A stretch of DNA of 34,908 nucleotides, from positions 1-34,908 of the forward strand of contig NZ_WKJD01000017.1 in assembly GCF_009674665.1 (NCBI RefSeq), in the 5' to 3' direction. This document shows, piece by piece, positions 16,606 to 24,358 of the stretch. The number at the start of each line of letters is the position of its first letter. Within the stretch, counting starts at the first letter, position 1. The position numbers and the translations under genes were made by a program. This stretch comes from Agromyces kandeliae (GTDB lineage: Bacteria > Actinomycetota > Actinomycetes > Actinomycetales > Microbacteriaceae). The notes beneath the pieces were generated by a model that did no database searches, had not been told where the DNA came from, and saw only the letters and a program-made list of their open reading frames with translations.

Positions 16606-18208
16606 CCGGCACGACGATGACCGACGTGCCCCCGTGCTCGAGCGCGTGCGCGAGCGCCGAGCGCACCTCGTCGTCCGTGCCGGCCTCGACGCCGCGGCAT
16701 CCGTAGCCCTTCGCCAGCGAGACGATGTCGAGCCCCGGGATCTCGAGGCCCGGCACGCCGGGGGTCTCTTCGAGTTCCGCGAACGACTTGAGGATCGCGT
16801 ACTCGCCGTTGCGAGGCACGACGACGATCAGGTGCGCATCGTGCTGCGCCGCCGTCCAGAGCGCCTGGATGGAGTACTGCAGCGAGCCGTCGCCCATCAC
16901 TGCGAGCACCGGGCGGTTGCGACCCGTCCTGCGCTCCGCGAGCGCGATGCCCACGGAGGCCGGCAGGTTCCACCCGAGGCTGCCCGACGCGAACGTGAAG
17001 AACGTGTCCGGGACCTCGACGGGCCACGCGGCGTGGAGCTCGGCGAGGTTCGACGGGGACTCCTCGACGAGCACGGTGTCGGGCGGAGTCGCATCCCTGA
17101 GGATGCGGAAGAGCTGCAGCGGGGTGAGGACGCCCTCGGGCGGCTCCTGCTCGGCGTCCGCGGAGACCGGGGTGGGCGCCATCCGGTGCGGCAGCATCTC
17201 GACCGTGCGCATCGGCGCCGGGCGGGCCTCGATGATCTCCGTCAGGGCCTGCATCGCGAGCAGCGGATCGCCGATCAGGCTGTCGCCGACCGGAGCCTTC
17301 GCGGTCTCCGCCGGATCGTCCGAGACGTGCAGGAGCTGGAGGCCGTCGGGCAGGTACGGCCCCGCGACGTACGGGTAGTAGCGGAACACGGGCGCGCCGA
17401 TCACGATCGCGACGTCGTGCCCGGCGAGCTTCTCGGCGAGCGGGCCGATCGCGAACGGCAGGCCGCCCGCGTACAGCGGGTGGTGCTCGGGGAACGGTGC
17501 CCGCTCCGAGGCCGGTGCCGCCCAGACCGTGGCGTTCAGCCGTTCGGCGAGCGTGACGGCCTGGTCCCAGCCCTGCTCGCGGGCGACCGAAGCGCCGAGG
17601 ACGAGGGCCGGATGCTCCGCCGACGACAGGCGCACGGCGAACTCCGCGATGCGCGCCGGATCGGGAGCGATCCGGTTGGCGACACGGCGGACGACCGCGG
17701 GACCGTCGGCCTCCCGATCCCAGTCGTCCAGCGGGATCGAGAGGAAGACCGGGCCCTGCGGCGGCTGCGTCGCGATCGCGTACGCGCGCATGAAGGCAGC
17801 CGGGACGTCACCGGCCCGCACCGGCTCGTAGCTCCACTTCACCCACGGCTTCGGCAGCACCGACGGCTCGATGTTCGTCAGCCACGGCTCCATCAGCAGC
17901 ATGTCGCGCGTCTGGTTGCCCGCCGTCACGATGAGCGGCGTGCGGTTCATGAACGCGGTCAGGATGTTCGACATCCCGTTCGACAGGCCCGCCGACGTGT
18001 GCACGTTGACGAGCGTCGGCGCGCGTGTCGCCTGCGCGAACCCGTCGGCCGCACCGACGGCGGCGGCCTCGGCGAGCGTCTGCACGTAGGTGAAGTCGGA
18101 CGGGAAGTCCTTGAGGAAGGTCTCCTCGGTCGAGCCCGGATTGCCGAAGACGGTCGTCAGGCCCAGCTCGCGGAACAGTTGGAATGTCGCTTCTCGTACG
18201 GTGACCAC
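16577..18208 (-). CDS. mdlC: Benzoylformate-decarboxylase-like thiamine-diphosphate enzyme
   Basis: The 543-residue protein is a three-domain ThDP-dependent 2-oxoacid decarboxylase. It closely follows the Pseudomonas putida benzoylformate decarboxylase pattern. With GTG 18208 as start, Ser26 (GNPGSTEE), Glu47 (TLAEAAAVG) and His70 (NVHTSAG) fall on the same numbers as the catalytic residues of that enzyme, and EHHP corresponds to its His281. The ThDP/Mg motif is GDGS...RNGEY, where the usual first Asn is Arg. ATG 18229 is an alternative start with no ribosome site. It would convert benzoylformate or a similar 2-oxoacid to the aldehyde. No mandelate dehydrogenase or aldehyde dehydrogenase accompanies it, so the physiological substrate is open. 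Confidence 0.85.
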   Translation of the reverse strand: MVTVREATFQLFRELGLTTVFGNPGSTEETFLKDFPSDFTYVQTLAEAAAVGAADGFAQATRAPTLVNVHTSAGLSNGMSNILTAFMNRTPLIVTAGNQTRDMLLMEPWLTNIEPSVLPKPWVKWSYEPVRAGDVPAAFMRAYAIATQPPQGPVFLSIPLDDWDREADGPAVVRRVANRIAPDPARIAEFAVRLSSAEHPALVLGASVAREQGWDQAVTLAERLNATVWAAPASERAPFPEHHPLYAGGLPFAIGPLAEKLAGHDVAIVIGAPVFRYYPYVAGPYLPDGLQLLHVSDDPAETAKAPVGDSLIGDPLLAMQALTEIIEARPAPMRTVEMLPHRMAPTPVSADAEQEPPEGVLTPLQLFRILRDATPPDTVLVEESPSNLAELHAAWPVEVPDTFFTFASGSLGWNLPASVGIALAERRTGRNRPVLAVMGDGSLQYSIQALWTAAQHDAHLIVVVPRNGEYAILKSFAELEETPGVPGLEIPGLDIVSLAKGYGCRGVEAGTDDEVRSALAHALEHGGTSVIVVPVTPTVPSLL

Positions 18209-18305
18209 GTCGCCTCGCCCCCTCGGCATCCCCGGCGGTCTCGGCGCACACCCTGCCAGAGCGGCCCGGATGCCGCAACGGCACGAGGGCCCGCGGACGG
18301 CCCGA

Positions 18306-18671
18306 TCAGCGCGGCTCGACGCGCAGCGTCGTCTCGGTGGCCGGGCTCGTGATCATCGCCTGCGTCGCACTGCCGTTGCCGTACTTCGCGAGGTAGGCGG
18401 CGTCGATCTCCGCGTCCTTGGAGGCGTCTGGCACGAACGAGACGTCGATCGTCCTGCCGCCCCAGGTGATCGCGCCCTCGTCGTGTCGCCTGGCGGCTCG
18501 ATACCACCGGCCGTCCGGCCCCTTGTACGAGCGCAGGTACAGTGCGCCGTCGACCACGACGCCCCAGACGGTCGTGGGGGTCGGAAGCGAGCCGTCCGTG
18601 CGTCGTCCCGCCACGCGGATCTCCGAGGCGCGCTCGAGGGAGTCGAGGTCGCGGGTGCTCCATGCGGTCAT
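18306..18671 (-). CDS. DUF2255 family protein
   Basis: The 121-residue protein matches DUF2255: TVWGVVVDGALYLRSYKGPDGRWYRAA is the conserved central block, and EIDAAYLAKYGNGSATQAM follows. No catalytic residues are established for the family. It has no signal peptide or membrane segment. ATG 18671 has AGAGGA about 8 nt upstream. It lies 97 bases upstream of the mdlC start on the same strand, so cotranscription is possible but not shown. The role is unknown; the fold may be a small barrel similar to flavin-binding split barrels, which is a guess. Confidence 0.82.
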   Translation of the reverse strand: MTAWSTRDLDSLERASEIRVAGRRTDGSLPTPTTVWGVVVDGALYLRSYKGPDGRWYRAARRHDEGAITWGGRTIDVSFVPDASKDAEIDAAYLAKYGNGSATQAMITSPATETTLRVEPR

Positions 18672-18798
18672 GCCGGCATCCTCTCGGTCGTGTCCGCGCG
18701 GTCGCGCGCGGCGCTGCTGTGAACCACGGTAGGCGCATGCGGCGACGGGAGGGATGCCCTGCCGGTACGTGCCTCGCGCCCGCCCGGCGCCCGCCGGG

Positions 18799-19533
18799 TC
18801 AGCCGCGGCGTGGAACGCCGCCGGTGAGTCCGGCCTCGTACGCGATGATCACCGCGTGCACGCGGTCGCGGGCGCCGAGCTTCGCCAGCAGCCGACCCAC
18901 GTGGGTCTTCACCGTCGTCTCCGAGATGAACAGGTCGGCCGCGATCTCGCCGTTCGTGCGCCCCTGGGCGACGAGCGCGAGCACGTCGCGTTCGCGGTCC
19001 GTGAGCGCGGCGACGAGGTGCGCCGGGGCGGATGCCGCGTCCGGCCGCGGCCGGGCCACGAACGTCTCGATCATGCGCCGGGTGACGCTCGGCGCGAGCA
19101 GTGCGTCGCCCTCGTGCACGGCGCGCACCCCCGCGACGAGGAGTTCGGCCTGCACGTCCTTCAGCAGGAACCCGCTCGCTCCGGCCTGGAGCGCGTCGTA
19201 GACGTACTCGTCCAGGTCGAAGGTCGTGAGCATGACGACGCGGACGGCGCTCCCGTGCTCCGCGACGATCCGGCGCGTCGCCTCGATGCCGTCGACGCGC
19301 GGCATCCGCACGTCCATGAGCACGACGTGCGGCTGGAGGTCGCGCGTCGCCTCGACCGCCTGCTCGCCGTCGGCGACCTCGCCGACGACCTCCAGGTCGG
19401 GCTCGATCTCGAGGATCATCCGGAAGCCGGTGCGGACCAGCGCCTGGTCGTCGACGACGAGCACGCGGATGGCGTCGCCACGCGAGTCGTCGGTGCGCGG
19501 AGACGGATGCCTCGACGGCGTGGATCCGGTCAT
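18799..19533 (-). CDS. Two-component response regulator, NarL/LuxR type
   Basis: The 244-residue protein has a receiver domain at about residues 22-140, with acidic pocket Asp28-Asp29, phosphorylation site Asp74 (VVLMDVRMP) and a conserved Lys in GFLLKD. A C-terminal LuxR HTH at about 172-230 (LTDRERDVLALVAQG...ISETTVKTHV) follows. It forms an operon with the histidine kinase, whose stop it overlaps by four bases (ATGA). A 16-bp palindrome upstream of the kinase gene, centred about 43 nt before the start, is the likely binding site, so the pair may activate itself and perhaps the divergent membrane-protein gene. The signal is not known. Confidence 0.93.
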   Translation of the reverse strand: MTGSTPSRHPSPRTDDSRGDAIRVLVVDDQALVRTGFRMILEIEPDLEVVGEVADGEQAVEATRDLQPHVVLMDVRMPRVDGIEATRRIVAEHGSAVRVVMLTTFDLDEYVYDALQAGASGFLLKDVQAELLVAGVRAVHEGDALLAPSVTRRMIETFVARPRPDAASAPAHLVAALTDRERDVLALVAQGRTNGEIAADLFISETTVKTHVGRLLAKLGARDRVHAVIIAYEAGLTGGVPRRG

Positions 19534-20672
19534 GCGGCCTCCAATGGCAACTCGGCCAGCAGTTCGAATCCACCGCCGTCGTGCGGGCGGGCGAGCAGCG
19601 ATCCGCCGTACAGCGCCACCCGCTCGCGCAGGCCCGCGAGGCCGCTTCCGCCCGCGTTCGAGCGCGTGACCTCCATGTCGGGCCCCGCGCCGTCGTCGAT
19701 CACCCGAAGGCGCAGTGCGGCGTCGCCGTACTCGACGTCCACGCGCGCCGCGGAGGCGCCGCCAGCATGTCGCAGCGCGTTCGTCAGGCCCTCCTGCACG
19801 AGCCGGTACGCGGTCACGTCGAGCGCGGCGGGGAGCTCGCGCGCCTCGCCCGTCACCGACACCGAGACCGGGAGCCCGGCCGCGGTCACGCGTTCGGCCA
19901 GCCGGTCGAGGTCGCCGAGTCCCGGCGCGGGTTCCCGGTCGGCGGCCTCGTCGGTCCGCAGCACGCCGACGAGCCGGCGCATCTCGGTGAGCGCCTCACG
20001 GCCGGCGGACTCGACCGCCTCCAGCGCGGTCCGCTCGACGTGCTGGTCGGCGGCGAGTCGACGCCGGACGGCCGCGGCCTGGACGATCATCACCGAGAGG
20101 CTGTGGCCGACGACGTCGTGGAGCTCGCGCGCGATGCGGTTGCGCTCCTCGGCGATCGCGCGCGACTCGCGCTGCGCGAGCGCCGCGCGACGCTGGTCGC
20201 GGGCCTGCAGCGTCGTGCGTACGAGTGCCCCGACGAGCCAGGCGATCACCCACGGTGCGAGCCACACGATGGTGTCGAGCATGTCCGCGAACGTCGCGTT
20301 CAGCGGGTCGAGCCACGACCAGCCGAACCAGAGCACCACGCCGAGCGCGACACCGAGCAACGACCGGGGCATCGTCTCGAGCCGTCCGACGGTGTAGATG
20401 GCGACGAGCGGCGCCAGCAGCACCGCGTTGCCCTCGGGCGAACCGACGATCGCGAATTCGACGAGGTACACCCCGATCACGCCGGCGAGCACGCCGAGCG
20501 GGTGAGCCCGGCGGAACACGAGCAGGGCGGCGGCCAGGCCGAATGCGAGTGAACGGGCCCATTCCGGCCCGACCGCGTTCGTCGTGCCGATGCCGGCCCA
20601 GACGTCCAGCTGCGCGACCAGGCACACGATCGCGGCGATCGCGATGTCGGTGGCCCGGATCCTCGCCTGCAC
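19530..20672 (-). CDS. Two-component sensor histidine kinase (HisKA_3 type)
   Basis: The 380-residue kinase has an N-terminal membrane domain with about four to five helices (residues 8-145) and almost no extracytoplasmic part, then the dimerisation and phosphoacceptor helix with His185 (RIARELHDVVGHS), and a C-terminal ATPase domain (DDGAGPDMEV, GGSGLAGLRERV). Sensors of this build often sense membrane stress or ligands within the bilayer. GTG 20672 lies 6 nt after a TAGCAT -10 box, so the transcript is probably leaderless. It is transcribed with the response regulator and away from a membrane-protein gene. Confidence 0.93.
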   Translation of the reverse strand: MQARIRATDIAIAAIVCLVAQLDVWAGIGTTNAVGPEWARSLAFGLAAALLVFRRAHPLGVLAGVIGVYLVEFAIVGSPEGNAVLLAPLVAIYTVGRLETMPRSLLGVALGVVLWFGWSWLDPLNATFADMLDTIVWLAPWVIAWLVGALVRTTLQARDQRRAALAQRESRAIAEERNRIARELHDVVGHSLSVMIVQAAAVRRRLAADQHVERTALEAVESAGREALTEMRRLVGVLRTDEAADREPAPGLGDLDRLAERVTAAGLPVSVSVTGEARELPAALDVTAYRLVQEGLTNALRHAGGASAARVDVEYGDAALRLRVIDDGAGPDMEVTRSNAGGSGLAGLRERVALYGGSLLARPHDGGGFELLAELPLEAA

Positions 20673-20678
20673 GTGGGG

Positions 20679-20739
20679 ATGCTACGCCCAGCGGCACCTC
20701 GAGGGCATCCTCCCGTGGGAGGACGCGACGTTTCCTCCC
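20679..20739 (-). promoter_or_regulatory. Kinase-operon promoter with activator-type palindrome
   Basis: On the minus strand TAGCAT (20684-20679) lies 6 nt before GTG 20672. The expected -35 position shows only TGCCCT, a poor match. Just upstream is the perfect 16-bp palindrome TCCTCCCGTGGGAGGA (20708-20723), centred about 43 nt before the start, a position typical for activators that touch RNA polymerase. A third half-site TCCTCCC lies at 20733-20739. This suggests autoactivation by the response regulator. Confidence 0.65.
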
Positions 20740-20785
20740 CTGGTCCACCCGATCGGTGCCACGGCGCGACGCCGCGTCATCCGCT

Positions 20786-20807
20786 CGACCGTACGGTCGG
20801 CGCCGAC
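20786..20807 (+). promoter_or_regulatory. Two overlapping palindromes upstream of the membrane-protein gene
   Basis: CGACCGTACGGTCG (20786-20799) is a perfect 14-bp palindrome, and GTCGGCGCCGAC (20796-20807) is a second one overlapping it. TACGGT (20792-20797) could act as a -10. They lie 37-58 nt before the ATG of the divergent membrane-protein gene and could be an operator or a 5' leader hairpin. Confidence 0.45.
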
Positions 20808-20843
20808 CGCACCTCAGCGCATCACCACCGAAGGAGATCGACC

Positions 20844-21542
20844 ATGAGCGACCGAACCACGACCGCCGCACCCGACGCGGCCACCGCCGCGGCGGGGCCC
20901 GCCGCCCCACCCGTCTCGGCCCGCCGTGCCCGCCTGATCGCCGTGATCGCCTGGGCCATGGCGGGCTTCGGCACCATCGCCGGCCAGCTGCACGCGCTGA
21001 GCCGCGTCGCCGCGCACCCCGAGGACCTCGAGTCGCCTCTGGTGGCGGCGTGGGCGCGGCCCGCGATCGATGCCCTCCGCCCACTGCTCGACTGGGGCGA
21101 CCCGACGCTCGTCTACTGGACGTACGGCAAGATCTGGCTGCCGGTCGGCCTCGCGTTCCTGGCCGCGGCGGTCCTCGCGTACCGCGATCGTGGGCCGGTC
21201 GGCGCCGAGCGAGTGCTGTGGCGCGTGCAGCTCGGCGCGTACGGACTGCTCGTGCTCGCGCTCGCCGGGGACTACTACACGCCGTGGTCCGACGCGTTCT
21301 TCCTGGTCGGACTCGCCGCCTTCGCGGTCATCGGGCTCGGCGGCATCCCGTTCGGCATCGTGCTCCTGCGGCGGGGGTTCCGTCCGCGGACGACCGCGTG
21401 GTTGCTGATCGCGATGCTGCCGTTCTTCTTCGTCATCACCGAGATCACCTCGATGGGCAGCGCCATGCTCCCGCTGATGTGGGGATGGGCGCTCGCGGCG
21501 GAGTCGGTGGCGCGGCGCGCGGCCGCGGCATCCGTCGCGTGA
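20844..21542 (+). CDS. Integral membrane protein, probable target of the adjacent two-component system
   Basis: The 232-residue protein has a disordered Ala/Thr-rich N-terminus (1-25) and about five to six hydrophobic helices: residues 30-50, 95-112, 125-142, 148-168, 180-200 and 202-222. A soluble loop of about 45 residues (50-95) contains conserved-looking Trp and Pro. No transporter or enzyme signature is recognised. ATG 20844 has AAGGAG at 20831-20836. It is transcribed divergently from the kinase/regulator operon, an arrangement often seen when a system controls a membrane protein next to it. The function is unknown. Confidence 0.78.
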   Translation: MSDRTTTAAPDAATAAAGPAAPPVSARRARLIAVIAWAMAGFGTIAGQLHALSRVAAHPEDLESPLVAAWARPAIDALRPLLDWGDPTLVYWTYGKIWLPVGLAFLAAAVLAYRDRGPVGAERVLWRVQLGAYGLLVLALAGDYYTPWSDAFFLVGLAAFAVIGLGGIPFGIVLLRRGFRPRTTAWLLIAMLPFFFVITEITSMGSAMLPLMWGWALAAESVARRAAAASVA

Positions 21543-21551
21543 TGCACTGCG

Positions 21552-21578
21552 GGGCGCCCGGGATCGTCCCGGGCGCCC
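21552..21578 (+). terminator. Probable terminator hairpin after the membrane-protein gene
   Basis: GGGCGCCCGGGA (21552-21563) pairs perfectly with 21567-21578 around a TCG loop, 9 nt after the stop. No U-tract follows, as is usual in high-G+C actinomycetes. The next gene has its own promoter directly downstream. Confidence 0.7.
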
Positions 21579-21601
21579 TGCCTGCAGCGGGGCCGGCGTC
21601 G

Positions 21602-21607
21602 TAGAGT
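21602..21607 (+). promoter_or_regulatory. -10 box of a leaderless gene
   Basis: TAGAGT ends 6 nt before ATG 21614, and no ribosome site is present, so the mRNA probably begins at or next to the start codon. A convincing -35 was not seen. Confidence 0.55.
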
Positions 21608-21613
21608 CGAGCC

Positions 21614-21898
21614 ATGGGGGAGAACACATTGCACGCTGTCGCGCGGCCGCACCTGAGCGACACGGCGCAGAACTCGGGATGGTCCATCGCGGTGACGGCC
21701 GGTGACGGGCGGGTGCTCGACGTCGAGGTCGTGCATCCGAAGGACATCGGCGCGGACGGAGACGAGGCGGCGATCCGCGAGAAGCTCGCGACGCGCTACG
21801 ACGTCTCGGACCTCGAGTTCTCACGCGGGTTCGAGGACACCGACGACGGACTGCGCGAGCCCGTGATCCGGATCACCGGGCTGCGCACCGCGTCCTAG
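21614..21898 (+). CDS. Small protein of unknown function (94 residues)
   Basis: The protein is soluble and acidic, without cysteine, signal peptide or membrane segment. Sequence patterns suggest a small alpha/beta domain: a beta strand (GWSIAVTAG), a turn (DGRVLDVEVVHP), a helix (GDEAAIREKLATRYDVSDLEF) and a final strand (EPVIRITGL). Coding is supported by third-position G/C, the TAGAGT box 6 nt upstream and a clean fit between the terminator at 21552-21578 and the convergent MFS gene. I recognise no family, and the neighbours do not indicate a role. Confidence 0.7.
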   Translation: MGENTLHAVARPHLSDTAQNSGWSIAVTAGDGRVLDVEVVHPKDIGADGDEAAIREKLATRYDVSDLEFSRGFEDTDDGLREPVIRITGLRTAS

Positions 21899-21916
21899 CC
21901 GTCGGCCGAGGCGGGC

Positions 21917-23182
21917 TCAGGCGCCGCCGGCGACCGGGATCGGCCGGGTCAGCGGCGGCTCCGCGACGCGTCGCGACGCGACGAGCGCGCGGTGCACGCG
22001 CCACGCGGCGAACACCGCGACCACGCTCACCCCGAGGTGCATCCAGAGGAACCCGTCGACGAGGCCCGCGCCGAGCAGGACGCCCGCGACGAGCGGTCCG
22101 GCCGCGGTGAACGCGGTCTGCAGCGCCGCCATGGTGCCGAGCGTCTGCCCGACCATGCCCTTCGGCGCGAGCGACGCGGTGAGCGGGTTCAGCACGGGAC
22201 TGTAGATCGTCTCGCCGACCGCGAAGACGCCGTACGTCGTGACGAAGATCGCCGCGGCGAGGCCGGGGGCGAGCTGCGCCGCCGACAGTCCGAGCCACGC
22301 GATCACCCAGATCGCGCCGACGCCCATGAGCAGCACGGGCGCGCTGCGCTTGGCGGTGAGGCGCACCATGACCACCTGGATCGCCACGATCACGAGGCAG
22401 TTCACGGCTGCCGCGGTGCCGATGACGGTCGGGTCGACGCCGAGCACGGTGATCCCGTATGCGGGCAGCCCCGCCTCGAACTGCGCGTAGAACCCGAGCG
22501 CGAGCGTGATGGTCACGATCGCGGTCCAGCGCAGCGCCGGGGTGGCGAAGATGATGCGCAGGATGCCGCGCGAGCGCGCCTCGACGGCGCGGATCGAGCC
22601 GGTCGGGTCGGATGCGAAGTCGGTCGGCACGACGGCGCCTCGGCCGGCGAGCCAGATGATGGCGGATGACACGGCGAAGCCCGCCGCGGCCATCAGGAAC
22701 CCGACGTCGAGCCCGTCGTGCCGGTCGAGGTCGACCAGGAGCCCGGCGATGAACGCGCCGGCGGCCATGCCGAGCGCCTCGCCCGTGAACTTGTACGCGA
22801 ACACCTTGCGGCGGTCGTCGCTCGAGGACCACTGCAGTGCGAGCACCTGCTTCGCGGGCGCGGCCGCGGAGAGGCCCATGCCGAAGACGAGCATGCCCGC
22901 GAGGAAGGCTCCGGGCTCGTCGGCGACGATGAGCGAGGCCGCCGCCGCGGCGCCGATCAGCTGCGCGGCGACGGCGACCCGCACGGGCGGGAACCGGTCG
23001 CTCAGCCGACCCGCGAGCGGTGCGGCGACGAGCGCGCCGACCGAGAAGAGCGATGCGGCGCCGGCCGCGACGAGCGCGCCCCAGTCCCGCGTCTCCGCGG
23101 CATAGGCGTACTGGTAGGGCAGGATCCCGCCCCATCCCAGAGATCCGATGCTCGAAGCGAGGACGAGCAGCATCGCGCGCAC
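21917..23182 (-). CDS. Major facilitator superfamily transporter
   Basis: The 421-residue protein has about 12 hydrophobic helices and the MFS motif after helix 2 (AGRLSDRFPPVRVAV). GTG 23182 is chosen because AAAGGGG lies 7 nt upstream and the first helix starts directly after it; the open frame runs much further without homology. It is divergent from a MarR-family gene with a palindrome between them, an arrangement typical of a drug or metabolite exporter kept silent by its MarR repressor. The substrate cannot be read from the sequence. The C-terminal tail is short and Pro/Arg-rich. Confidence 0.9.
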   Translation of the reverse strand: MRAMLLVLASSIGSLGWGGILPYQYAYAAETRDWGALVAAGAASLFSVGALVAAPLAGRLSDRFPPVRVAVAAQLIGAAAAASLIVADEPGAFLAGMLVFGMGLSAAAPAKQVLALQWSSSDDRRKVFAYKFTGEALGMAAGAFIAGLLVDLDRHDGLDVGFLMAAAGFAVSSAIIWLAGRGAVVPTDFASDPTGSIRAVEARSRGILRIIFATPALRWTAIVTITLALGFYAQFEAGLPAYGITVLGVDPTVIGTAAAVNCLVIVAIQVVMVRLTAKRSAPVLLMGVGAIWVIAWLGLSAAQLAPGLAAAIFVTTYGVFAVGETIYSPVLNPLTASLAPKGMVGQTLGTMAALQTAFTAAGPLVAGVLLGAGLVDGFLWMHLGVSVVAVFAAWRVHRALVASRRVAEPPLTRPIPVAGGA

Positions 23183-23283
23183 GGGCGCACCCCTTTCGCG
23201 TGGTCGACCGCGAGGTCGATGACGGATGCCGCGGCCGCACGCCGCGGCGACGCCGTCGCCCTCGTGGCTTCGGCGTCGAATAC

Positions 23284-23295
23284 TTCGATGTCGAA
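23284..23295. promoter_or_regulatory. MarR-type operator between the divergent MFS and marR genes
   Basis: TTCGA (23284-23288), TG, TCGAA (23291-23295) is a perfect 5-bp inverted repeat inside the A/T-richer stretch 23279-23300. On the minus strand a TAAGAT box (around 23302-23297) borders it and could be the MFS -10. On the plus strand TTAGCA (23299-23304) and GAGAAT (23321-23326) could serve marR, whose ATG is 6 nt further on. Binding here would repress both genes. Confidence 0.65.
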
Positions 23296-23332
23296 ATCTT
23301 AGCAACCGAAAGACGTGTGCGAGAATTCCCGC

Positions 23333-23839
23333 ATGGCGAGACGCGGGCCGAGTGCGGCCGAGCAGCACCGCAGGGCCGTCGCGGCCTACGTGGCCGCGGG
23401 CGGCGAGGAGTCGGTGCAGCGCGTGATCACCGCCGTGCAGAGCCTCTCGAAGAAGCTCGACCAGTGGTACGCCAGGCAACTCGCCGACCTCGACGTCACG
23501 GCGGGGGAGTGGGCGGTCGTCGCCACGCTCGCGAAGGACGGCGGCGCGCTCACGCCGAGCCAGCTCGCCGACCTCACCAACGTCGCACCCTCGTCGATGA
23601 CGCACCGGCTCGACAAGCTCGTCGATCGGGGCCTGGTCGAGCGGACGCCCGACGCCGAGAACCGCACGCGGATCCTCGTGCGGCTCACCGACGGCGGGTG
23701 GGAGCTGTTCAGCCTCGCGATCCGCAGCTCCGACGTCGTCGAGTCCGACGTGCTGCAGGACCTCGGCGACGCCGAGCGCGGCGAGCTCGCGCGCCTGCTC
23801 GAGGTCGTCATCGCGCGACTCGACGACATCGAGGCCTGA
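23333..23839 (+). CDS. MarR-family transcriptional regulator
   Basis: The 168-residue protein has the MarR layout: an N-terminal dimerisation helix (VITAVQSLSKKLDQWYARQL), a winged HTH at about residues 62-125 (LTPSQLADLTNVAPSSMTHRLDKL, then a wing around DAENRTRILVRLT), and a C-terminal dimer helix. ATG 23333 has no ribosome site and lies 6 nt after GAGAAT, so it may be leaderless; the GTG at 23315 is unlikely. It is divergent from an MFS transporter, with TTCGATGTCGAA between them, and probably represses both until a ligand binds. Confidence 0.9.
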   Translation: MARRGPSAAEQHRRAVAAYVAAGGEESVQRVITAVQSLSKKLDQWYARQLADLDVTAGEWAVVATLAKDGGALTPSQLADLTNVAPSSMTHRLDKLVDRGLVERTPDAENRTRILVRLTDGGWELFSLAIRSSDVVESDVLQDLGDAERGELARLLEVVIARLDDIEA

Positions 23840-23875
23840 GCTCGGCGCTCGTCCGTTCCCGGTCCAGCCGGCTGC

Positions 23876-24358
23876 TCAGACCGGGCCAGGCATCGCGCCG
23901 CCGGACCCGAGGTGGTCGAGGATCGTCGTGCGCCACTCGGCGAGGTAGCCGGCGTACCCGTCGGCGAAGCGCGCGAGGTCGGCCGCGGCATCCGCACTCA
24001 TCGCGGTGAGGTCGTAGCCGACGCGGACGAGGCACCCCTCGGCGACATCGGCGAGCTCGACCGTCACGGTGCCCGCCGTCCAGCCCTCGGCGACCCGCGC
24101 ATACCGCACGGACGCACCGGGCGTGCAGTCGAGCACCACCCACGTCGTCGGGCGGCCGTCGTCGCCGCTCGTCTGCCACACCGTGCCGACCTCGAGGTCG
24201 TCGGCCCCTTCGAGGAAGAACCGCGGCACCCACCCGGGCACCCAGAGCTCCTCGCCGCGCGCCGAGAACAGCCGGAACGCCTCGCGTGGCGACAGCGGCA
24301 ACTCGAACGCGCCGTGCAGGACGGCGCGCGCGCCCTCTCCCGGGTTCGAAGCACCCAT
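23876..24358 (-). CDS. SRPBCC (START-like) domain protein
   Basis: The 160-residue protein has the SRPBCC/AHSA1-like pattern. An N-terminal strand and helix (FELPLSPREAFRLFSARGEELWVPGW) is followed by a curved sheet (GTVWQTSGDDGRPTTWVVLDCTPG) and a long C-terminal helix (FADGYAGYLAEWRTTILDHLG), together forming a hydrophobic ligand cavity. The ligand is not known. The ATG is coupled to the stop of the small membrane protein upstream (TGATG, one-base overlap), so the two are made together. It converges on marR with a 36-base gap. The frame extends further upstream, but that part is the shadow of the membrane-protein gene. Confidence 0.82.
   Translation of the reverse strand: MGASNPGEGARAVLHGAFELPLSPREAFRLFSARGEELWVPGWVPRFFLEGADDLEVGTVWQTSGDDGRPTTWVVLDCTPGASVRYARVAEGWTAGTVTVELADVAEGCLVRVGYDLTAMSADAAADLARFADGYAGYLAEWRTTILDHLGSGGAMPGPV

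Noticed and set aside
16574..18352. 592-codon plus-strand frame opposite mdlC
   Set aside because: It is antisense to a full-length ThDP enzyme with conserved catalytic numbering.
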